From Amorphochlora amoebiformis (taxonomy: Eukaryota > Cercozoa > Chlorarachniophyceae), in assembly GCA_054601695.1 (NCBI GenBank), contig BAAHQB010000004.1, forward strand, positions 930,001 through 994,000: 64,000 nt of DNA, in the 5' to 3' direction. Positions 60,038-64,000 of the stretch are shown here, piece by piece (the stretch's first letter is position 1; every line of letters begins with the position of its first letter). The notes under the pieces were generated by a model. That model did no database searches, was not told the DNA's origin, and saw only the letters and a list, made by a program, of their open reading frames with translations. Position numbers and translations under genes: made by a program.

Positions 60038-60074
<37 letters not shown>

Positions 60075-60364
60075 CATATGTACATGTATATGTTTATATG
60101 TATACATATAATATATATACGTATATGTCTAAGATATGGATATATATGTATATATATATGTAATATATCATACATATATATATATATATCATATATATAT
60201 ATATATTATGTATATGTTTCTCGATTATATGTGTACAGAATAGATGTACACGAATGTGTAGTAGTACAATGTACATTGTATATATTATACACATTTATGT
60301 ATATAATGATTAACATGTGTGTGCATATTATATTATACATAGGTATTATATATATTTATGTGTA

Positions 60365-60407
<43 letters not shown>

Positions 60408-60474
60408 GTATATATATATATATATATATGCACAATGTAATGTATTATACGTTTACATATTTAATAATGTATAC

Positions 60475-60511
<37 letters not shown>

Positions 60512-60558
60512 ATATATATAAATACATGTAATAACTTTCGTACTTATCCTTTTTTCCT
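59196..60558. other. Tail-to-tail spacer between the kinase and the EDR2-like gene
   Basis: Contains (TA)n near 59765-59785, 59885-60080 and 60370-60530, a moderately complex segment at 59260-59480, and no recognised gene. A small ORF inside it is listed separately. Confidence 0.45.
59331..59474 (+). CDS. Small unassigned ORF (47 codons)
   Basis: An ATG-started frame ending in TAG. Its second half (RFNPAYELNDLDARDDVRVL...) has protein-like composition, unlike the surrounding TA DNA. An acceptor-like TTCTAG lies inside, so it could instead be an alternative last exon of the kinase or plain 3' UTR. No family recognised. Confidence 0.2.
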
Positions 60559-61202
60559 TCATGCCTTGTCTTTTTCGACTTTCTGAACACGCCCCCAAAC
60601 CAGGCCCTCTCCCTGCGAGGAGTCTCGGGGGGCTTGTGGTCGTAACTGAGGATGTCAGAGGAATTCATGTGTGAGTAGTAGACATGTGGGTTGCTGTGTT
60701 GTTTGTTGACATGTTCCAGTTACGATTGGTTCGGGATCTTACTCGATGCAGACGTTGGTAAGAGATACCTTTATATTCTTGTGGACCTGCCACAAATGCT
60801 ATCAAGAAAACGTTACAAGGAAAGAGTTTCTATACCGCAAGCATCCTCTCGGGAAGCTCATCTTCGTTTCTCCCTTCAATTAAGAAGGCTGTGTTCGCAA
60901 CTATACCTGTAGCACATATCAGTCATAGTTTCTACGTTGTAAGCATTATAGTGTTGACTTTTGAATCCCTTCACGAGGATGCCGGCCACCGCATTCACGA
61001 TTCTCGAGGACCCCGTATCCACGTTCACTTCGACGTAATTCTGGTAATTTTATATTCATCCACATGTACACATAATATACATATATATATATATATATAT
61101 AATATATATGTATATATATATATATATACATATGTATATATAAATGTATCACATATATGGGGTATACATGGTAAGTAGATCTATAATATAATATATATTA
61201 TA

Positions 61203-61264
<62 letters not shown>

Positions 61265-61464
61265 GTATATGATGCATCCACATATTCACATTATCTACAT
61301 AAATATACATGTATGTATATAGCTACATATACATATATACATATATGTATGTGTACACATATTTATATGTTTATGTATGCATATATATATATATATATAT
61401 AATATATATATATATATATGTGTGTAGATTATATATACCTTTATATGTGCGCCGAAACAGCCCA

Positions 61465-61534
<70 letters not shown>

Positions 61535-61564
61535 GTATATAATATAATTTATATGTACATAATA

Positions 61565-61602
<38 letters not shown>

Positions 61603-62899
61603 CTAGAATGCTTCCACGTATTAGATGTAGCTCTGAGTTCATACCAATATTGTCATTACTGTTGTTATTATTGATGTTATTGATAAGATAAAAAAACTAT
61701 CGCTTCAATTAGTATTATATTTATATTATTATTTATTTTTATTGTTGTTTTTGTCAACTGTAATCTGCATATTACATTTATATAATATATATATATATAT
61801 ATATATATTTAGATATATATGTAGTTCAGGCTCATTACCTTGCCGGTGAAGTGATGGCATGAGAGTTTGTTTCCTATAAGGACAGGCCTGGAGTGGTAGG
61901 GATGGTACGAACGTGAGAATATTACTTGCTTTGGGGGAAGTTACAACCTCAAGCCACCAAGCATGGTGTTTACAGCAGCCTTAACGACCGACGGAGCTTC
62001 AATGATCTGGGGAATGTACTTAAACCTTTCGCTTCGGTACTTGGCATCGCCCTGAAATAGAAATGAGCAAGTTGTAACGAGCTGCAGAGTGATTCGGGAC
62101 CTTCTTGAACGCCTCATATGCAGTATCAAATTCCTTGTCCACTCCTCGCCTGTGTTTGGAATAGGTTTTGGATATAAAGAGGAACATCTGCTGTTTTTAA
62201 CTTACGATAGTTTGCGTACGTACAAATTGACGACAGTGTAATGGCCTGGAACCAGCCAGTTCATGATGAAGTACTCGTTGTCCTATATGCATAACCATTA
62301 GTCTCTGTACCTGCACTGTGGAAGAAACTAACCTCATTCTCCTCGATGTAATCTCTGAGAGAGTCAATATTTACAGCTGAATTAAGGAGTTGATGGTCTG
62401 TTTTGAAGCACTTACAGCAAACCTGGAACAGACATGCTCAGCCAAAGTCTCACGTCGTCAGCTGAAAGTGTACCAATGCAAAGGCCGCGTCTTTGGAAGG
62501 GTACTTTTTCTTGTCGTACATGTACCTCTTCCCTCTAAGGTAACAAAAAATATCGGAAAACATTCCAAGACCCGAGATCGTGTACATACCTCAACGGAAA
62601 GGTTTTCGCCTTAACCCTCTCAAAGCAATCGACGTCTTCTTTTGATTGCTGTCAGTCAAACACAGGATGAACGAGGTGTATATACATTCGCACTACTTTC
62701 ACACCTTCAAATGCCAGTTGTCCTTTTTACCGTGTCTCCACATCACATCCTCGGGGACACCTTCCAGCATAATTGTTTTGGTCTCGGTTCCGACGTTGAT
62801 TGTCTTCTTCTCCTGTGGTGAAATTGGTATGATGTAACTTTTATCAGCACATCCAGGTTATACCTCTTCAATGAGTGATTTTCCACTAACAAGCATCAT
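60559..62899 (-). CDS. Short EDR2-like protein (DUF1336 domain, 13 exons)
   Basis: Exons in order: 62899-62864, 62812-62705, 62648-62590, 62534-62474, 62422-62333, 62282-62224, 62149-62101, 62051-61955, 61873-61839, 61040-60959, 60906-60836, 60798-60769, 60645-60559. They sum to 864 nt, 287 aa, in phase. The protein is nearly all DUF1336, the C-terminal domain of plant EDR2 proteins: [19 protein letters not shown], then [58 protein letters not shown] and [18 protein letters not shown]. The PH and START domains of full EDR2 are absent. Function of the stand-alone domain is unknown; lipid or membrane association is a guess from the family. Exon 62051-61955 must end at a GC donor to keep phase. 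The last two exons are less certain. Head-to-head with DIS3. Confidence 0.8.
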
Positions 62900-63072
62900 G
62901 TGTCCTAAACAGCTTCTTGGTTGAGGTCTCCGGTCAGGAATACACAGCCCCTTCTGAATAATCCAGGATCGGAACTGATTTCTTTTGTCAGGAGAGTCTG
63001 ACTCCTAGCACGATATTTTTGTTAATTATTTCACGCCGTGACCTCTTGCTGAGTCACGATATCGATGCCGAT
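62900..63072. promoter_or_regulatory. Divergent promoter between the EDR2-like gene and DIS3
   Basis: 173 bp between opposite start codons. It contains CTGAGTCACG near 63049, a bZIP-type TGAGTCA core. No TA array. Regulation is inferred from position only. Confidence 0.4.
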
Positions 63073-64000
63073 ATGCCGGTTGTTGGGGTTGCTCATGATG
63101 TCTTCGCCGTCAAGTCGAGGCGAGGGCAGATTGTCCGCATCATACGGGAGCATTACATCCGCGATGACATAAAAACGGGTTTAGAGACTTCGCGGAACGC
63201 GAAATCGACGCCTAAAACTCAAACGTCTTCCGGCCCGGGGCTCCATGACGACGCAACACACTTTGCGATTCCCGACGCCAATACACTGCTCAGATTCTTG
63301 GAGGTATTCGAGACAGCAAGAGACTGGAAGGATGTCGTAATCCTCCAGACAGTGTGGGACCGATTCAACTCGCTGGCGGCGTCCAGGGCACGTGCGCGTC
63401 TGCGTAGACTGATCGACGACTCTAGCCGCAGATTCGTGATATTTGACAACGAACACCACAGCGAAACCTATTTGCCCCGCCTATCGCGAGAACCGACTAC
63501 GTCCAGGGATCTCAGAGCTGTGGCCAAGGCTGCAGAGTTCTTGGCAAGGTTGTTGACAGCAAATATGGATTCGAAAAGGTCTGTTGCTTTCCGCTTGCCG
63601 CGGGATTATGTGTCCCTAACCGTAATTTTGTAAAGTAGACGACCAGTGGTTGTTATATGGGAGGCTGTGAGAGACCATCCCCTCACCAAAACGGAGCGCA
63701 TCAAAGGTATTACGCATAATTTCGACTCTCAGACTTCTTAACGTTTCCGCCTTAGGAGTATTTTACGAATCGATGGCAAACTACATCACGAAATGGCAAG
63801 TTCACTCTCCCCAAGTCTGGCGGTGTTATCAGGAGGTCTGAGATCCACGACCACACCACATTGGGGTTAGAGGATAGGTCTGGGATGTAAATGGTCACTC
63901 TCGTCTAAGCCCTGAAACGCTAAGGTTCTTGAAGTTGAAGAGTCAGACCGAAAGAGAGCTGAGCTGGTGATTTTAACCCCTTCCCCTCCCTTTCTAAAGA
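63073..64000 (+). CDS. DIS3: DIS3/RRP44 exosome exoribonuclease, 5' part (cut by window end)
   Basis: RRP44/DIS3 is the RNase II-type catalytic subunit of the RNA exosome. Exons 63073-63578, 63639-63706, 63756-63835 and 63925-63966 are in phase and the gene continues past base 64000. The N-terminus has FAVKSRRGQIVRIIREHYIRDD, the family hallmark (shown here in two parts: FAVKSRRGQIV and RIIREHYIRDD). The PIN domain follows, with IPDANTLL, VVILQTVWDRF, FDNEHHSETYL and SRDLRAVAKAAEFL. Only the first PIN acid (IPDAN) and the Asp of SRDLRA are clearly in place; the position usually held by Glu after LQTV and the later TND aspartate appear changed. The usual CR3 cysteines after the REHY segment are not seen. 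I chose ATG 63073; 63019 is an in-frame alternative. RNB and cold-shock domains would lie outside the window. Confidence 0.85.

Noticed and set aside
63181-63459. Two - strand frames of 76-92 codons
   Set aside because: They are shadows of the DIS3 PIN exon on the + strand.

Overview
The window is nuclear DNA from a eukaryote with a complex (secondary) plastid, most likely an alga or a related plastid-bearing protist. Four things in the sequence point there: GT-AG introns throughout, TTAGGG-type telomere-like repeats, standard stop codons, and a bacterial-type seryl-tRNA synthetase whose N-terminus looks like a signal peptide plus transit peptide. I cannot name the lineage from the sequence alone.

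Most of the 64 kb is intronic or intergenic low-complexity DNA: (TA)n, polypurine or polypyrimidine tracts, and CCCTAA-like arrays. Genes are broken into exons of about 15-300 bp with balanced base composition, separated by TA-rich introns of 37 to about 1,650 bp. I rebuilt the genes by joining coding islands that carry AG/GT borders, keep reading phase and resemble known families. The long Ile/Tyr-rich open frames are translated (TA)n and are not genes.

Layout: (1) 1-3787 +, 3' part of an unrecognised acidic/KE-rich protein. (2) 4423-16746 -, organellar seryl-tRNA synthetase, 24 exons, 525 aa. (3) 17053-22987 + and (4) 23634-27806 +, two tandem paralogues of the mitochondrial/plastid S-adenosylmethionine carrier. 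(5) 28040-38330 -, a Lys/Ser/acid-rich protein with a GPALPP/DUF3752 C-terminus, about 560 aa. (6) 38488-40911 +, a membrane-anchored JmjC/cupin_8 oxygenase. (7) 41892-59195 +, a galactokinase-like GHMP kinase, 23 exons, 517 aa over 17.3 kb. (8) 60559-62899 -, a short EDR2-like (DUF1336) protein. (9) 63073 to window end +, the 5' part of DIS3/RRP44.

Three pairs are head-to-head with start codons 157-306 bp apart (2/3, 5/6, 8/9), and the remaining opposed neighbours are tail-to-tail. The genes do not form one pathway. SerRS and the SAM carriers share an organelle theme; the others are general housekeeping types.

The most unusual signal is a set of 'ghost exons'. Introns hold extra, partial or decayed copies of the neighbouring real exon with its splice site: a five-copy array before exon 12 of the kinase, and further cases at kinase exons 10 and 18, SAM-carrier exon 11 and SerRS exon 18. 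A second signal is a 42-bp element found three times, always inside telomere-like repeats, at two sites 40 kb apart.
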